64,000 nucleotides of DNA from Defluviitaleaceae bacterium (GCA_009781755.1 WQVD01000006.1:24119-88118); one strand, 5' to 3'. Counted from the first letter of the stretch, positions 17,676 to 27,668 are shown. A program made the numbers and translations. Notes: generated by a model not told the origin, from the letters alone.

Positions 17676-19229
17676 TTATCCGGCGGGGCAAATATGCTTG
17701 AACCCATCGAAATCTACGTACCCGCCAATTGATTGCGTTGCGTAGTTGAACAATGCGTAGCGATACCCCGTAAAGTGGCTAAGGCGGTATTCCATTTTAA
17801 GCGTCTTGCCCAATTTCACCCATTTTTCACCGCACAGGCTATATTGGAAAGTCGCTTCATCCAATGCATCTTCGAAGTCGAAACGAATGCGCAAATAGAC
17901 TTTGTTTTGCGTTGACGGCAAGGGAATGTATTCCTCTTGCGCCAACACGCCTTTATCGCCGCACATCAAAGAAATATAACGCACGTCATTTTTTTGTGTA
18001 ACGCCAACGAGTCCGTATTTTTCTTGCAAAGCCGCCAGCCCGGCGACGTCACCGTCCTGCATGCCGGTGATATCCATGCATACGACTCCCGCGCAAGTTG
18101 GGCCTTCGGTGCGCTGCGTTAGGGTGTTGCGGGCATCCATCAAGTCCGTGGCGATGTGCGAAGTGACAAGCCGCAACCAGCCCGTCCGCGCAGTTAGCGA
18201 CCACGCGCCATGCACGGGGTTATGGTTCCACTGCCATTGCTTGCCCAACCCCGCCGCATCGTTAAAATCATCCGAAGCCGCGAGGCCGGATGTCATGTGA
18301 GGCCTATCATCCATAGCATTCGGTGAACATCCGGCAGTCTGTGGAAGAAATGCACAAGGTAGCGTCGTAGGCACCCTGCCCTCTACACCCAACACCGGCC
18401 AAGCGTCTTCCCAAGCCATGGGCACCAATACCGGAATCCGCCCCACCGCGCCATGGTCTTGGAAAAGCAGCGCGAGCCACAACCCTTCGGGTGTGTCCAC
18501 AATACCCCCCTGCGCCACACCCGCATTTTGGAATCCCATGTTGTCGTCCAAAATCACACGCTTGTCGTACACGCCGTCGATATGCCCAGCGCGATAGCAA
18601 ACTTGTATCCTGCGCCCCGACCCACTGCGCGGCCATGCGATGATGAAGATGTAGTAATATCCGTTCATTTTATAGATATGTGCGCCTTCGGCCAGGGCCG
18701 TGCCCCCCGTGGGGTCGGCGTGGGGGATGATGATTTTGTTCATGCCGCCGTCCAACAGCGCGGTGGCGTTTGCGTTTAATTCAACCACCCGTATTGCGCC
18801 GCAACCGTACACCATATACACGCGCCCGTCGTCGTCAAACAACAGCGACATGTCGTGGTAGATGCCGTCGATTATGTATTTTTGCCAATCGCCTTTTTCT
18901 ATGTTTGTCGTTTGGTAGATGTAAGTCTTGCCCGTGTTGTACGCCACGAAGGACACGTAAAACATTCCGTTATGATAACGCAAGCAGCTTGCCCACGAGC
19001 CTTTGCCGTAGTCGTGCTTGCCGTTGGACAGCGTCATTTCGTCGCTGTTGGCCAGCGTATCGTACACGTAGCCAATGATTTCCCAATTTATTAAATCCAT
19101 CGACTTCATCACCGGGCAGCCGGGGGTGAAGTACATCGTCGTGCTGGTCATGTAATACACATCGCCTACCCGTATCACCGAGGGGTCGGGCACATCTGCC
19201 CAAATGATCGGGTTCGGAAAGTTTGTCAT
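17676..19229 (-). CDS. glycoside hydrolase family 43 (beta-xylosidase/alpha-L-arabinofuranosidase type)
   Basis: The protein has 517 residues. The N-terminal five-bladed propeller starts ADVPDPSVIRVGDVYYMTST, where the first Asp of DPS is the expected general base. GGTALAEGAHIYKMNGYYYIF carries the catalytic Glu. A C-terminal beta-sandwich (about residue 320 on, ending NYATQSIGGYVDFDGF) matches the GH43 C2-type domain. No signal peptide, so intracellular oligosaccharide hydrolysis is likely. ATG at 19229 has GGAGG upstream. It diverges from a second GH43-like gene across about 95 bases. Confidence 0.88.
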   Translation of the reverse strand: MTNFPNPIIWADVPDPSVIRVGDVYYMTSTTMYFTPGCPVMKSMDLINWEIIGYVYDTLANSDEMTLSNGKHDYGKGSWASCLRYHNGMFYVSFVAYNTGKTYIYQTTNIEKGDWQKYIIDGIYHDMSLLFDDDGRVYMVYGCGAIRVVELNANATALLDGGMNKIIIPHADPTGGTALAEGAHIYKMNGYYYIFIIAWPRSGSGRRIQVCYRAGHIDGVYDKRVILDDNMGFQNAGVAQGGIVDTPEGLWLALLFQDHGAVGRIPVLVPMAWEDAWPVLGVEGRVPTTLPCAFLPQTAGCSPNAMDDRPHMTSGLAASDDFNDAAGLGKQWQWNHNPVHGAWSLTARTGWLRLVTSHIATDLMDARNTLTQRTEGPTCAGVVCMDITGMQDGDVAGLAALQEKYGLVGVTQKNDVRYISLMCGDKGVLAQEEYIPLPSTQNKVYLRIRFDFEDALDEATFQYSLCGEKWVKLGKTLKMEYRLSHFTGYRYALFNYATQSIGGYVDFDGFKHICPAG

Positions 19230-19323
19230 CTTATTCGCCTCCGCAATGAAAATGAAATTTGAATGGCAATTTTTATTATACAATATATAATCATCAGCAT
19301 TACAATTCGTGGAGGACACAATC
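19230..19323. promoter_or_regulatory. divergent promoter region of the arabinoside locus
   Basis: This AT-rich gap separates two divergent glycosidase genes. It holds TATAAT on the plus strand near 19286 and a minus-strand TATAAT near 19276, within an almost uninterrupted A/T stretch. Neither has a -35 box at ideal distance, which fits promoters that need an activator. No clear operator palindrome is seen. Confidence 0.35.
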
Positions 19324-21294
19324 ATGAAAAAAATCATGCAAAACCCTTACTTACCCCTGTGGGAGCACTTGCCCGATGGCGAACCCCGCGTTTTTGATGA
19401 CCCCGACAACCCGGGGCGGCAGCGTATTTATATCATCGGTTCGCATGATTTGCGTATGGACAGTTATTGCGGGCCAGATATCCGCATTTGGTCGGCCCCC
19501 GTGGAGGATTTGTCCGATTGGCGCGATCATGGCGCGGTGTTTACTTACCAAAGCCCCACCACCGGCAAGTGGGATGTCATGTACGCCCCCGATTTGGTGG
19601 AGGTAAACCGCCGTAACGGCAAGCGTGAATATTATTTATTCCCCCACAGCCGCGGCCCCGGGCGTGAGGCCATGGTGGCAAAGGGCGACCGACCGGATGG
19701 ACCGTTCACGCCGATTAACGTAGACGCGGAAAGGCGATTATTCGAGGGCAGTATCCTCGGCTTTGACCCCAGCGTGTATATCGAGCAGATTAACGACCCC
19801 GCCGACCCTGATTACGAAATCGGCTTCCGTGCGTATGCGTTTTGGGGCTTCCAAAAAGCGCACGCGGGGCAGTTGGATCAAAATACGATGTACACCCTGC
19901 GTCCCGGTACGGAGGTGACGCATTTTTATATCCCGTCCAGTTCGAGCTACGGCAACTTACGCGATCCGCAGGGCACGGCGTACCCCGCCATCTTCCCCGA
20001 TGAAGATTTGACGCAGTTTAATTACTTCGAGGCGTTTTCTATCCGAAAGGTGGGTAACAAATTTGTGCTGGCCTTTAGCGGATATTCCGGACCGGATTAT
20101 GGGCTGCCCAGCACCAACTCCACACTGCGCTATATGTTTGGCGACACGCCTTTGGGGCCTTGGCGTGCGGGTGGGGTGCTGGTGGATTCGCGCGGGCCGG
20201 TACCCAACGAGGACGGCTCGGCATTGCGTTGGGGGTCGGCCAACCATAACACCCACGGCGGCTTGGAGTGCATCAATGGCCAATGGTACGCGTTTTATCA
20301 TCGCCCGCCGCGCAGTTTTGGTTACGCGCGGCAGGCGGTGGTGGCACCCGTGACCATTGCATGGGATGAAAAATCCGTGGCCAACGGCGGGCGCGTAACG
20401 ATACGCGGATACGACCCGTTCGCTGCTGACGGCATATGGACGGTTATGAGCGGCACGCACGAATACACCGGCGCACAAATCACTTCAGAAGGTTTTGCCA
20501 TTTTCGGGTTGGATCCTTTCCAATATTATTCGGCGGGTATCGCCAGCTTTTTGTCCACGCCGCAGACACTCAAGGACGCATGGGATATTTGGAACAACCA
20601 CCAACCTATTGAGAGCGTAAACAACGATCATATCATAGGCTTCCAACACTTCGGCTTTGGCGGCTTGGCGAAAACGGAGCGCGGCGTGCCCGCTTTCGAA
20701 GGCACAAAAGCCGGAGACAACACGCACTTGAACGTGTTCATCACTCCGCGCACGAACGCGGCGTTCAAAATCAACGTGTGGCTGGACGGCGCATGGCAAG
20801 GTGCGCCGTGGCACGGCAAACCCATCGGATCAATCGAAATCCCCGCCAACGCACCGCGAAATATTACACGTTATTCCGTGGACGTAGCGCAGCATGTAGA
20901 AGGGCTAAGCCAAAAAAATGCCGTCTTTTTTGTAGCCGAGGGCGGCGAGGGCGAATTATTCGACTTTATCGGATTGGGTTTTTCTTCCGACGCCCACAAA
21001 ATTGACATGCCTGATGTGCCCGTGGTTGAAATTAAGGTAAACGGCACACCGCAGACATTGCCCCCCCACCCCGTGCGCTCCACTGAGGAGAACGGCTATG
21101 TGGGTTGCGACATATATGAAATGACGGTGGACGGTGTGATGCACTTACCCTCTATCACAGCAACGGCGCGTGCAAATTCCCCCGCAAAAATAAACATCAC
21201 CATCAACGAAGGCGAAACCCCGAACGTGGCACTAGTCGCTTTCGATTATAACGGCGTGGTGAAAACCTATCGATTAATTTTCACACAGGCGTAA
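19324..21294 (+). CDS. GH43-like beta-propeller glycosidase with C-terminal beta-sandwich domains
   Basis: The protein has 656 residues. The N-terminal 370 residues have GH43-type propeller signatures: SHDLRMDSYCGPDIRIW, KWDVMYAPDLVEVN (candidate Asp), FRAYAFWGFQ, and HNTHGGLECINGQWYAFYHRPP. Residues about 390-540 resemble a carbohydrate-binding beta-sandwich and the end is a small Ig-like segment. No signal peptide is seen. The ATG at 19324 has GGAGG upstream and is preferred over the in-frame GTG at 19309. It is transcribed with the GH127 gene, pointing to arabinan or arabinogalactan side chains. Confidence 0.8.
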   Translation: MKKIMQNPYLPLWEHLPDGEPRVFDDPDNPGRQRIYIIGSHDLRMDSYCGPDIRIWSAPVEDLSDWRDHGAVFTYQSPTTGKWDVMYAPDLVEVNRRNGKREYYLFPHSRGPGREAMVAKGDRPDGPFTPINVDAERRLFEGSILGFDPSVYIEQINDPADPDYEIGFRAYAFWGFQKAHAGQLDQNTMYTLRPGTEVTHFYIPSSSSYGNLRDPQGTAYPAIFPDEDLTQFNYFEAFSIRKVGNKFVLAFSGYSGPDYGLPSTNSTLRYMFGDTPLGPWRAGGVLVDSRGPVPNEDGSALRWGSANHNTHGGLECINGQWYAFYHRPPRSFGYARQAVVAPVTIAWDEKSVANGGRVTIRGYDPFAADGIWTVMSGTHEYTGAQITSEGFAIFGLDPFQYYSAGIASFLSTPQTLKDAWDIWNNHQPIESVNNDHIIGFQHFGFGGLAKTERGVPAFEGTKAGDNTHLNVFITPRTNAAFKINVWLDGAWQGAPWHGKPIGSIEIPANAPRNITRYSVDVAQHVEGLSQKNAVFFVAEGGEGELFDFIGLGFSSDAHKIDMPDVPVVEIKVNGTPQTLPPHPVRSTEENGYVGCDIYEMTVDGVMHLPSITATARANSPAKINITINEGETPNVALVAFDYNGVVKTYRLIFTQA

Positions 21295-21343
21295 AATCCC
21301 AAAATAAAATCTAATAAAGCTCAATAATAAAGGGGTGCATTCC

Positions 21344-23758
21344 ATGCTAACAGACCCGTTTTTATTAAATGCGGAGAAAGTGAACACCATGAATTTGCTT
21401 TCGCTGGAGCCCTTGCGGTTTTTGGCGCATTTTTATACGACGGCGGGGTTGACGCGTCCGCCGGGTGCCGAACCCTACGATGAATTAAACAACGAGCCAA
21501 CATGGGAGCGTTCGAAGGACTATAACTTCCGTGGGCATATGTTTGGGCATTATCTGTCGGCAATGAGCATGATTTATGTGAAGCAAGGCGCGGAGGCACC
21601 GCGTGTGTTGCAAAACATTCGTACTGCCGTGCAGGGGTTGAAGGAATGCCAAGATGCCTTCGCGTTGGTGCACCCCGACCGCGCGGGGTATATCGCGCCC
21701 TTTGGTGACGGGCGGCTGGATGAATTTGACGGGTTGGCGGGGGGTACAGGGCTCCCCACCGAAGGCACGGTGTGGGTGCCGTGGTACAACTTGCACAAAG
21801 TCCTGGCGGGCTTGCTGGACATCTATAAGCATGTGACCGACGACCCTGTTAGTGAAATGGCGTTGGACATCGCCAAGAACTTCGGCACGTATTTTTACAA
21901 CGCACGCGCCACCCGCTACACCGATGAAAATCGGAAAAAGCTGCTGCACATCGAATATGGCGGCATGAATGATGCTTTCTATGAATTGTTCCGGCTCACC
22001 GGCGATGCACGGTTCAAGACCTGCGCAGAATGCTTCGACGAGGTATCGTTGTTTGATGCGCTGGCTGCGAGGCAAGATGTGCTGCCCGGCCGCCACGCCA
22101 ACACGCAAATCCCCAAATTTATCGGCGCGCTCAAACGTTATACGACGCTTACGAGCAACCCCAATTTCTACAACGCGTTAACCGATGATGAAAAAGCGTC
22201 ACTGGATAAATATTTGCAAGCAGCAAAGAATTTCTTCGATATTGTGCTGGCCAATCATTCATATATCACGGGCGGTAACAGCGTGGGCGAACATTTCCGC
22301 ACACCGCAAATCATGGCCGAATCCATTAACCGCGAAGACACCCACGAAACTTGCAACGGCCACAACATGCTCAAACTCGCGCGCGCATTATTCATCGCAA
22401 CCCAAGACAAAAAATACGCGGACTACTACGAAAACGCGTTTATCAACGTCATTCTGTCTTCCCAAAACCCCGAAACGGGGCAGGTCATGTACTTCCAGCC
22501 TATGGGCACGGGGTACAACAAGCACTTTGGCTTTAGCCGTTTTTGGTGTTGCGTGGGCACGGGGGTGGAGAGTTTTGCAAAACTGGGCGATTCCATTTAC
22601 TTCGCTTTTGGCACGCGGGTCTATGTGAATATGTATTTTAACTCCGTTTTCACACACGTGGCGGGTAATTTGAAACTCACACAAGCAGCCAACCTTCCTG
22701 ACAATCCCACCATCACCTTCACCTTTGACGCATTGGACGACGGCGAAATATCGCCCGCTGCTGAGGTGTATTTGCGCATACCCGACTGGTGCGCAGGTGT
22801 GCCGACTGTGGTGAAAAACGCGGTGGCAATGGGTACACCCGTGATAAAAAACGGGTACATCGTGCTTACCAACTGCGCCAAGGGCGACACGATTAAGCTG
22901 ACATTGCCGATGACGGTGGCTTGCCATTCGCTGGCAGGCAACACCGACATTACGGCGTTTCGGTATGGGTCGGTGGTGCTAAGTGCGGCCATGGGATATG
23001 CGAATATGGATGCGCACGCACCCAATGGGATATTGGTACAAGTGGCCGTGCGGGATGCCGCCGCGCCGTCCATGCTCATCATCCAAAATGGTCAAACCGT
23101 TTCCCAGTGGAAAGAGAATCTTGCAAATAACCTCGTGCGCACCGAGGGCACTACAGATGCGCCGCTCCAATTTAAACTCAATGGCACCGACCAAGACGAC
23201 ATGCTTTTTTTCACGCCGCATTACAGGCAATACAAAAACCGGTATGGCTTGTACTTTATGGTAACAGAGCCCAACTCCCCCGCGGTGCAGGCGATGATTG
23301 CTGCCGATGAGGCAGAAAAACGCGAACGCGCCGCGTCATCGGCATATTTGACCAACTTTGATAATCACGCCTACGAGGGCGAGTACCGCATGCAGTCGCA
23401 CAAATCCTCGGCGGGGTCGTGGAATGGACGCTCGTATCGCCATGCCAGCGGCAAAGATTGTTGGTTCGGCTACACGATGCCGATTTTTGCCAATCAAGCA
23501 AATATGCTGTCGCTGGTGCTTTCCAAAGCCGACAAGGGGCGTGTGTGGGCGATTTATATCAATGACGAATTTTTCGCAGAAGAAACCATCGTGTCGGATG
23601 GCGACGAACCCCCTTTCTACACCGTCACGCACCGTATCACCGACAAGTACACCACGGGCGACGCGCAGGAAATCAACTTGAAGTTTCGGCATGCGGATGA
23701 CAATGCCGATGGGTATGTGGGCGGCATTTTTGGGATGCAGATAAAAGCAGATTGTTAG
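21344..23758 (+). CDS. beta-L-arabinofuranosidase, GH127 (DUF1680 family)
   Basis: The protein has 804 residues. The zinc-thiolate active site of GH127 is visible: ETCNGHNMLKLARAL with Glu335 and Cys337, and FWCCVGTGVESF with Cys402 and Cys403; in the family one of these cysteines is the nucleophile. The alpha/alpha-barrel is followed by beta-sandwich regions and an extra C-terminal domain (about residue 660 on). The start at 21344 is set by AAGGGG upstream. No signal peptide. It releases L-arabinose from beta-1,2-linked arabinobiose-type substrates, in line with the two GH43 genes beside it. Confidence 0.9.
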   Translation: MLTDPFLLNAEKVNTMNLLSLEPLRFLAHFYTTAGLTRPPGAEPYDELNNEPTWERSKDYNFRGHMFGHYLSAMSMIYVKQGAEAPRVLQNIRTAVQGLKECQDAFALVHPDRAGYIAPFGDGRLDEFDGLAGGTGLPTEGTVWVPWYNLHKVLAGLLDIYKHVTDDPVSEMALDIAKNFGTYFYNARATRYTDENRKKLLHIEYGGMNDAFYELFRLTGDARFKTCAECFDEVSLFDALAARQDVLPGRHANTQIPKFIGALKRYTTLTSNPNFYNALTDDEKASLDKYLQAAKNFFDIVLANHSYITGGNSVGEHFRTPQIMAESINREDTHETCNGHNMLKLARALFIATQDKKYADYYENAFINVILSSQNPETGQVMYFQPMGTGYNKHFGFSRFWCCVGTGVESFAKLGDSIYFAFGTRVYVNMYFNSVFTHVAGNLKLTQAANLPDNPTITFTFDALDDGEISPAAEVYLRIPDWCAGVPTVVKNAVAMGTPVIKNGYIVLTNCAKGDTIKLTLPMTVACHSLAGNTDITAFRYGSVVLSAAMGYANMDAHAPNGILVQVAVRDAAAPSMLIIQNGQTVSQWKENLANNLVRTEGTTDAPLQFKLNGTDQDDMLFFTPHYRQYKNRYGLYFMVTEPNSPAVQAMIAADEAEKRERAASSAYLTNFDNHAYEGEYRMQSHKSSAGSWNGRSYRHASGKDCWFGYTMPIFANQANMLSLVLSKADKGRVWAIYINDEFFAEETIVSDGDEPPFYTVTHRITDKYTTGDAQEINLKFRHADDNADGYVGGIFGMQIKADC

Positions 23759-23776
23759 AAGCTGTGTTCATAAACC

Positions 23777-23803
23777 CAGTTGGTTGCAAAATGCGACCAA
23801 CTG
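23777..23803. repeat. 27-bp palindromic repeat, copy 1
   Basis: The arms are CAGTTGGTTGC and GCGACCAACTG around an AAAAT centre. The same unit occurs at 30446, 31617 and 42758. It sits just after the GH127 stop, and arms pair with one G-T mismatch. Confidence 0.7.
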
Positions 23804-23820
23804 AAACACAACCGGATTGG

Positions 23821-23867
23821 CAATCAAAAACGAGCGAAGGCACAAGGCCAACGCTCGTTTTTGATTG
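23821..23867. terminator. bidirectional terminator between GH127 and M28 peptidase
   Basis: A perfect 16-bp stem (CAATCAAAAACGAGCG and its complement) encloses a 15-base loop. The A-run on one arm and T-run on the other let it act for both the plus-strand GH127 operon and the minus-strand peptidase gene. Confidence 0.8.
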
Positions 23868-23890
23868 AAGGGATACGAATAAAGTAAATG

Positions 23891-25576
23891 TTATCGGTTG
23901 GTAAATGACATATTCAATAACGCGTCAAGGATCAACGAGAACGTCCACATGGCATCGGCCACTTTGTCCGGCCACATTTCGTTGATGAAGTGAATGTCAT
24001 CAAAGGGGGAATGCACGACAGAAGCGCCGAACGCAACGCCATCGATTTCAAACATGGGGGTTACGCCGCCGATGATGTTGTAAGCGGGGTCGCCTGCGCG
24101 CGCAAGCCCTGCGAAGGAAACAACCGTTTGCCCGGTCAACAGGAACATGAGTTGATCGCTGGGCATGGCCGCTGCGTAAATCCATTCGATTAATTGCGTG
24201 CCGTAGGTTGCGTTCACATCTGCCACAACGGCATTTACTGCGCGGGAAAGGTCATTTTCGACCAGTCCGTATCCCGCCATCAAGAGACCAAGTGTGGATG
24301 CGATTTCGGCAACTTCGCTGTCTTCGGTTATCGCAGCAAAACCCGATTGTGCGGTGCCCACGATAAAATACGGCCCTTCAAACAGTACGTCGGCGTTGAT
24401 GTTTAACACGACGTTATCGCGTTCGGCAGCGGTCAGGGATGAAACATAATAATAAATACCCACCAAGCCAACTTCTTCTGCACCTGCGAAAACATACACG
24501 AGGGTGTAATAATTATCCACATCCAGCATGCGGTATGCGCTTTCCAACAGCAGCGCTACGCCGGAGGCATTGTCGCTGGCACCGGGCACCATAACCGAGT
24601 CAAAGTGAGCGGTCATAACGATTTTTTGCTCGCTTTGTCCGGGGATGGTGAGGATAACGTTTTGGGTATACGGACGGAATGCTACGTCAGAGAAGATGCC
24701 AAACATACCGTAATGCGACAACAATTGAGATACGATTAAATCCATTAAATCCATGCCCAACAATTCGGGAATCATTTCGTAGGGAATGCCCATTTCTTCC
24801 AGTGCCAATACATTTGCCATGTACATTGATTCAAGGAATTCAACCATCATTTCGGATTGGAAGAAAGCTTCGGGGGTTAATTGCTCGCCGTCAAAAATAC
24901 GCTCCAGCGCATACAAGAACCACTCGTAGTCAAACGCCAGCATCATATCATGTACATCACCTAGATAAATGTTTTGCATATAAACGGCGTCTTCATCAAA
25001 GCCCATGTTCACCAATTGGTCGGCGATCCATTGCGCAGCTTCCAACTCGCGGTAGGTGAATGCGACGCGGTCGTAGAAGTTGTCATTCAGCTCTACAATG
25101 AAATCAAGCGCCATTTGGCCATGATCCGTTGTATGGGTCAGGGGCTGCCTGTCCGTAATCCATGCCGGCAACTCAACCGGTACCACGGGAAGGGTCGCGA
25201 TGAATACTTCAACCAAAGCGATCAAATCCCACTGTGCGATGTAAGAAACGCCGTCTTCCAATTTAATTGGGGTTTGGAGGTTTCCGGGTACGTCGTTCGT
25301 CAACACATCGGTGCTGTCCAAAAACAATACAATGCTACCGCCGTCTATAGCGATATGTATGCTTCTGTCTGCCCGGATCCATGTGACTACGCCGCCAGCG
25401 CCTTCAAAGAATTCGCGGACGGGTTCCCATTGTACTTCGGCCATGATGGGCACGAATTCTGCCGAGATGGGCTCGAACGGTACCGGTTCGGCCGATACAG
25501 CCATGGGGGTAGCGATAAGTGGCAATACCAATGCGGCAACCAACACCCACGCCAAGATTGCTTTCATTCTTTTCAT
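23891..25576 (-). CDS. secreted M28-family metallopeptidase
   Basis: The protein has 561 residues. Residues 1-29 are a signal peptide (KR-rich start, hydrophobic AILAWVLVAALVLPLIA, then AVSAEP cleavage site). Residues about 45-130 resemble the copper-amine-oxidase N-terminal-like domain common in clostridial surface proteins. The M28 zinc site follows: VMTAHFDSVMVPGASDNASGVA (H and bridging D), YVFAGAEEVGLVG (catalytic Glu pair) and NINADVL. It acts outside the cell on peptides. GGAGCAGAAC precedes the ATG. It stands alone between two terminators. Confidence 0.88.
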   Translation of the reverse strand: MKRMKAILAWVLVAALVLPLIATPMAVSAEPVPFEPISAEFVPIMAEVQWEPVREFFEGAGGVVTWIRADRSIHIAIDGGSIVLFLDSTDVLTNDVPGNLQTPIKLEDGVSYIAQWDLIALVEVFIATLPVVPVELPAWITDRQPLTHTTDHGQMALDFIVELNDNFYDRVAFTYRELEAAQWIADQLVNMGFDEDAVYMQNIYLGDVHDMMLAFDYEWFLYALERIFDGEQLTPEAFFQSEMMVEFLESMYMANVLALEEMGIPYEMIPELLGMDLMDLIVSQLLSHYGMFGIFSDVAFRPYTQNVILTIPGQSEQKIVMTAHFDSVMVPGASDNASGVALLLESAYRMLDVDNYYTLVYVFAGAEEVGLVGIYYYVSSLTAAERDNVVLNINADVLFEGPYFIVGTAQSGFAAITEDSEVAEIASTLGLLMAGYGLVENDLSRAVNAVVADVNATYGTQLIEWIYAAAMPSDQLMFLLTGQTVVSFAGLARAGDPAYNIIGGVTPMFEIDGVAFGASVVHSPFDDIHFINEMWPDKVADAMWTFSLILDALLNMSFTNR

Positions 25577-25681
25577 GTTCTGCTCCTTTGTTATCGTCTC
25601 CGATAAAATTTGTTATTTCGGCATTATATTACAATTTTATTACTAAACAGACAACCGTTTTCCATTATGAATGTGCGCAAC

Positions 25682-25712
25682 AAAAAAACCATGTCACGTT
25701 TCGACATGGTTT
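25682..25712 (-). terminator. terminator after the XRE-TPR regulator pair
   Basis: On the minus strand a 10-bp stem AAACCATGTC / GACATGGTTT with a 7-base loop is followed by a run of T. It lies 35 bases beyond the stop of the downstream regulator. Confidence 0.8.
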
Positions 25713-25746
25713 GAAGGAAGTTTTAGATGTGTTTTGTCCGGCTGGA

Positions 25747-26703
25747 TTAATCCGGCATCCAATTAACATCGGAGCCGCATTTTTCGGCCAGGAAGACGCG
25801 CATGTTTTCTATGTGGTTGGCAAACCCGCGAAATTCTGCCCAGCTGTAAGCACGTAATGCCCAAAGGCGGAGAATGCTTGCATCTTCGCCTGCGCTGTCG
25901 TAGTCGTACACCAAATAGGACAATCGGGTGCCTAGGTTTATGAGCGCATCTTTTTTGACAAAACCGTTGATCATGTTTAAACCTTCTACCACAACATCGT
26001 TGTAATTTCCCATTGCGCGCTGGATAGACATTTTGCCACCTTGCACATAAAAATCTATTTGAAAGTTGTCATCGGATGCGCGCGCTATCAAGCCTTTATT
26101 GCTTAATAATGCATCGTATAAGTTTTTGGCTCGATCAAGTTCGCCTTGTTGCTTGATTGCCAGCGCCATGTCGCTTAGCAAATAAAATTCGTGCCCCACC
26201 AACGGATAACTACCGGCCTTGCGCTCGTCGAAGCCCGGGTGGGTGATGGATATGGCTGCGGTTAGGTCTTTTATGTCTTCTTTATCGTATTGCTCGGCGC
26301 TGCCCGGGGCGCGCCGCATGTATTCGCGCTGCCTGATTTGGGCGTATGCTTTTATCATGGCGATGTAGGGGTAGTCTTTTTTCCAGCCCGCTTCAAGCTC
26401 GGTTATGGCCGCGTCTACGCCCGCCCAATCATACGTCATCAAAGCGTAAAGGGCTTTACGAAATACTGCGTACCAGCGGTAGCTATTACTTTTTAATGCC
26501 AGCGATGAAAGGTCGTTGGTTTGGCCGGGGCGGCCGTACTTTTGCATGATGTCTACTAATTCTAATATGTGTACGTCGGCTTGGCCGTTTTCTATGCGGG
26601 ATAATTGGCGGGCACTTTTTTTTATCTTCTCGGCGAATTCTTCTTGACTAAGCCCCCATTCGGTGCGCAAGTTTTTTATGATTTCATTGGCTTGTAATTT
26701 CAT
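25747..26703 (-). CDS. XRE-family regulator with TPR-like C-terminal region (second of pair)
   Basis: The protein has 318 residues. Residues 8-62 are an XRE helix-turn-helix (IIKNLRTEWGLSQEEFAEKIKKSARQLSRIENG). The rest is all-helical with TPR-like spacing, the layout of Rgg/PlcR-type (RRNPP) regulators that bind short peptides. No precursor peptide gene is evident beside it. It overlaps the upstream paralogue by 20 bases, with GGGAGG before its ATG. Targets are unknown; the secreted peptidase next door is a candidate only by position. Confidence 0.75.
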   Translation of the reverse strand: MKLQANEIIKNLRTEWGLSQEEFAEKIKKSARQLSRIENGQADVHILELVDIMQKYGRPGQTNDLSSLALKSNSYRWYAVFRKALYALMTYDWAGVDAAITELEAGWKKDYPYIAMIKAYAQIRQREYMRRAPGSAEQYDKEDIKDLTAAISITHPGFDERKAGSYPLVGHEFYLLSDMALAIKQQGELDRAKNLYDALLSNKGLIARASDDNFQIDFYVQGGKMSIQRAMGNYNDVVVEGLNMINGFVKKDALINLGTRLSYLVYDYDSAGEDASILRLWALRAYSWAEFRGFANHIENMRVFLAEKCGSDVNWMPD

Positions 26704-27586
26704 GGTAGACCTCCCATATTTCTTTTGCCAATTGGGTTTGGCCGATGCCGCACGCGCCGTGATATGCCCTGGCCAGCAAGGGGATGTAGTCGGTGGGGTG
26801 TTTGTGGATGTGTATGCGGCACAATGCCAAGTGGTAAGTTATTTCGGGGTGGAAGCGCATGCTGTTTAATGCTTGCCCTGTTTCTAATGCCTTGTTGCAC
26901 ATTTCGGCGGCTTCTTCGTAACGTTTGGCCTGGATTAACAGGCGGCACGAGTTGACGATAGGCGCGGGGAAGATCATTGCTTTTTCTTCGTTGGTGATGC
27001 GCAGACTGTTGGTGTCCAATCCGTTGATGATGCCTTGCAACATGGATATGGCCAAGTCGTGATGGCCCGCGCGGTTATGCAACAAGGCCAATTCGTTGAT
27101 GATAATAATTTCGATGTAGGTGTATGAATGCGGCGAGGAAACCGGATCGTAATGCGGCATGCTGTGGTGCAGGGCTGCTTGCAAGCCAGCGATGCGCGTT
27201 GCATCGTCGGTATCGGTCAAAATATGCGTCATGGCGGATATGAATTGCTGCATAAAATCGTGCTTGGCAAGGGGGCTTTCTTTGAAAGCGGCCAAGGCTT
27301 CACGCGCTTCTGTGTGTCGGCCTTTTTTCATACTTTTGCGGATGTTTTGGTATTTTAAATAGCCCTTAAACTCATCGTAATCCAAATACATAATCCAAAA
27401 ATCATCGGTAAAATATCCCAGCGCACCAAATACCAAGATAAACTCCAACCAATCTAACTCCGTTTCGCCGCGTTCTATGCGCGAGAATTCGCGCTGGCTC
27501 ATGTATAACCTTTTGGCCATGGTTTCTTGGTTGATGCCCATTTCTTTGCGTAAGTTGCGTATGATGCTGCCGCCTTTGTACTTCAT
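26684..27586 (-). CDS. XRE-family regulator with TPR-like C-terminal region (first of pair)
   Basis: The protein has 300 residues from MKYKGGSIIRNL, chosen for the GGAGG upstream. The HTH is IIRNLRKEMGINQETMAKRLYMSQREFSRIERG. The helical C-terminal part has paired repeats such as ELALLHNRAGHHDLAISMLQGII and LIQAKRYEEAAEMCNKALETG, which are clear TPR units. It is paralogous to the downstream gene and overlaps it, so the two likely arose by duplication and are co-translated. Ligand and targets are unknown. Confidence 0.75.
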   Translation of the reverse strand: MKYKGGSIIRNLRKEMGINQETMAKRLYMSQREFSRIERGETELDWLEFILVFGALGYFTDDFWIMYLDYDEFKGYLKYQNIRKSMKKGRHTEAREALAAFKESPLAKHDFMQQFISAMTHILTDTDDATRIAGLQAALHHSMPHYDPVSSPHSYTYIEIIIINELALLHNRAGHHDLAISMLQGIINGLDTNSLRITNEEKAMIFPAPIVNSCRLLIQAKRYEEAAEMCNKALETGQALNSMRFHPEITYHLALCRIHIHKHPTDYIPLLARAYHGACGIGQTQLAKEIWEVYHEITSQ

Positions 27587-27668
27587 GCTTGCCTCCGCGT
27601 CGTTGTTGGATAAAAAATTTTGCACTAATTATACTATATTTGTTCGTTTTCTATCCCTTTTTGATATA

